In this document: piece by piece, positions 8,759 to 10,406 of the stretch | Position numbering within the stretch: position 1 is the stretch's first letter | How the letters are laid out: each line of letters starts with the position of its first letter | Assembly: GCA_004325065.1 (NCBI GenBank) | Contig: PITI01000598.1 | Coordinates: forward strand, 1-10,406 | Origin: Hamiltosporidium magnivora | Lineage: Eukaryota; Microsporidia; Dubosqiidae | Direction: 5' to 3' | Length of the DNA: 10,406 bases | Position numbers and translations under genes: made by a program | The notes under the pieces: generated by a model | Database searches by the model: none | What the model was told of the DNA's origin: nothing | The model's input: only the letters and a program-made list of their open reading frames with translations

Positions 8759-9805
8759 AATGGATTTAAAATATTTTCATCGTATAGATTTCATGATTTT
8801 GTTTGTGGAATTGACTTGGTTTTACGTAAAGAATCCTATAGTTCGGCTTATTTTTTTCAAATATTTAATTTTGAGTTAATTAAACGGCTAAAAGTTGATT
8901 TAAAAAATGTTAGAAATAATCGTTTGGAATCCTATGAATTCTTAGAATCATTTAAATCCTTGACAAAATTATATTTAAAAAATATAGAATTATCTCATTC
9001 GCTTTTTAAAGCCATTCTTAGATCAAATCGATTGTTGTCTATTGTATATGATGACTTTAAAACCACTGGTTATAATGAAATTGATACCGAAATGGATATG
9101 TACAACGAATCGGTTATTCGAATGTCTTTTTATAGTATTCAAGGAAATCTGAATAATAACTTGTTTGTATTTTTAAGCAAATTTAAAGCCTTGACACATC
9201 TTTTCTTTGATTTGCATTGCCTTCTATATGATTATCGTTTTTTTGATGAGTATCAAGATGAAGTAAGAGATCTGGATATTTCTTTGATGGGTCATTGGGC
9301 AACATATCCAAAATTAAAATCTTTAAAATATATAAACAAATTTGGAGCTAAAAATATAACGTCTTATAGTGTTTTACGCTTATTTTCATATTTTTTTAAT
9401 TTGGAGGATTTACTTGAACTTTATTATAATGTATCGTCTTTATATGAATTAGATTTACTTGTTTTTTCAAAGTTTAAAGCATTAAAGTATCTTAATCTAA
9501 GTATTAAAGAAACAGATAAATATTTTGAAATTCTACGACAGATCTTGAACCAGAATATTAAAAATACAATATTCAAGCTTAAAATTCTCACTGATAAATA
9601 TAAATATTATGAGATTCTTTTGATTTCGAAGTTTAAAAAACTTAAAATATTAAAGATAGGATTTCAGCAAAAAGATGAAATAGATATAGAGTCGTTAGAA
9701 TGTTTAATTTGCCTGAATCTTATTGAGATAACTATATATGTGATAAAAAGAACAAGTAATTATTATTCTAGGTTATATATCGACACTATTTTCACAAATA
9801 TATAA

Positions 9806-10406
9806 GCCATGATTCTATTATCTAATGTTATTTTAAATTCGATTATTTTACTTTTTCAATTCTTTTATAGTTTATTATTTCTATTTAGTACCTCCAAAAC
9901 TAATATGCCCGGTGTTAATTCAAATATACTAACCTTTAATCTTATATTTTTTTATATCTTCCGTTAATTTAAATATCTCAGATCTTTTTATTTCGAATCA
10001 CTTCCTTTTTTTCAAAACCAAAAAGATTTGAAATACAGAAGGAATCTTTTAATCTTAATTTAATAGATTTCAAGTTTAAAATATATTTTATTGTAAATTA
10101 GTTCAATTATATTCAAAAAAAGTCTCTTAAAATTTTATACGTATTCCGAAAATTATAAAAAATATCACCAAAGTCGTGTATTATGTATTCGTTACCATTT
10201 CAAATATAAATTTTCTTATTTTTACTTTAAACTTGTTGGTCATCTTAAAAATTATACAATAAAAATTGAATTTGTGATGAAAAAATGCGGACTTTGCTCT
10301 TTATTCTTTTTTTTGTGCCAAAGAGTTTTAGTAGAATATGATTCTAAACAAAAAATAATTAAAAAACGATTTTATTTTTGTTAATTATAACGTTCTTAAA
10401 ATAGAT
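9806..10406. other. 3' flank of the LRR frame, partly open in the same frame
   Basis: After the TAA at 9803 the LRR frame stays open for 53 codons to TAA at 9965, then for 31 more codons to TAA/TAG at 10061-10066. The second piece contains an LRR-like string FKYLRSFYFESL. By chance about eight stops would be expected in this length, although the T-rich strand lowers that number. The gene may once have been longer. No other gene is seen. A late AATAAA lies at 10258-10263. Confidence 0.35.

Larger units (their letters stand above)
7397..9805 (+). pseudogene. LRR family protein gene, one frame with two internal stops
   Basis: One reading frame of 803 codons (final TAA 9803-9805) is interrupted only by TGA at 8219-8221 (codon 275) and TAA at 8756-8758 (codon 454). 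The three pieces share one frame. The stretches between them (25 codons before the ATG at 8297, 19 codons before 8816) are fully open, and there is no frameshift. The third piece has no ATG for about 90 codons, so it is not an independent gene. Codons 1-38 are charged. Codons 39-60 form an ML(NN)R-plus-hydrophobic segment that would be a signal peptide if translation began at 7511. Codons about 100-270 are a helical, non-LRR domain I do not recognise, faintly BTB-like around FFEILKYLNILRV. From about codon 360 on, LRR units of the form FKxLxxLxL occur (near codons 381, 405, 519, 596, 667, 693 and 746), several fitting a period of about 26 residues. LRR domains bind proteins; in microsporidia such families are thought to act at the host interface. 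The gene is either recently disabled or expressed by readthrough. Confidence 0.7.

Noticed and set aside
7397..9805. Nuclear genetic-code reassignment of TGA or TAA
   Set aside because: Both TGA and TAA would have to be sense codons, yet TAA ends the 139-residue gene and the LRR frame itself; two point changes or readthrough are simpler.
1..10406. CRISPR array or tandem satellite
   Set aside because: No regularly spaced repeat was seen; the only repeat pair is about 6.9 kb apart and noncoding.

Overview
The window looks like a gene-poor, very AT-rich piece of a eukaryotic nuclear genome. By rough hand counts the background is about 75-80% AT. The best guess is a microsporidian or similarly reduced parasite. 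Three observations point there: low-complexity AT-rich spacer; a run of C's immediately before the start codon of one gene and near or before the two candidate starts of the other (a CCC-like start signal is known from microsporidia); and a long leucine-rich-repeat (LRR) protein with the FKxLxxLxL unit style common in expanded microsporidian LRR families. No tRNA, rRNA, CRISPR array or bacterial-style operon signal was found. The organism call is inference.

Layout. Positions 1-86 are one copy of a dispersed repeat. Positions 87-4773 hold no gene I can support, only an orphan open frame (1636-1935), short palindromes and hairpins, and one possible LRR relic (3146-3277). Positions 4774-5033 are a sharply GC-richer (about 42%) structured block that looks like a short, internally deleted non-LTR (RTE-like LINE/SINE) retroelement. 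Positions 5715-6134 encode an intact 139-residue coiled-coil protein with an acidic tail; a weak motif resemblance suggests Mediator subunit 4. Positions 6361-6820 form a second GC-richer island with a tRNA-like box and several hairpins, followed at 6900-6985 by the second copy of the repeat seen at 1-86.

The main item is at 7397-9805: one 803-codon reading frame for an LRR protein, in a single frame with no indel, broken by exactly two internal stops (TGA at 8219-8221, TAA at 8756-8758). The three open pieces would normally be listed as separate genes, but the spacers between them are open in the same frame, and the third piece has no ATG near its beginning. It is either a recently disabled member of an LRR family or a gene needing stop-codon readthrough. 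A second possible start at 7511 would give the protein a classical signal peptide, which would fit a secreted host-interaction protein.

The two protein genes lie on the plus strand about 1.26 kb apart, with the repeat and GC island between them. Nothing suggests they act together. I see no clearly new defence or mobile system; the most useful leads are the stop-interrupted LRR frame, the retroelement-like block and the repeat pair.
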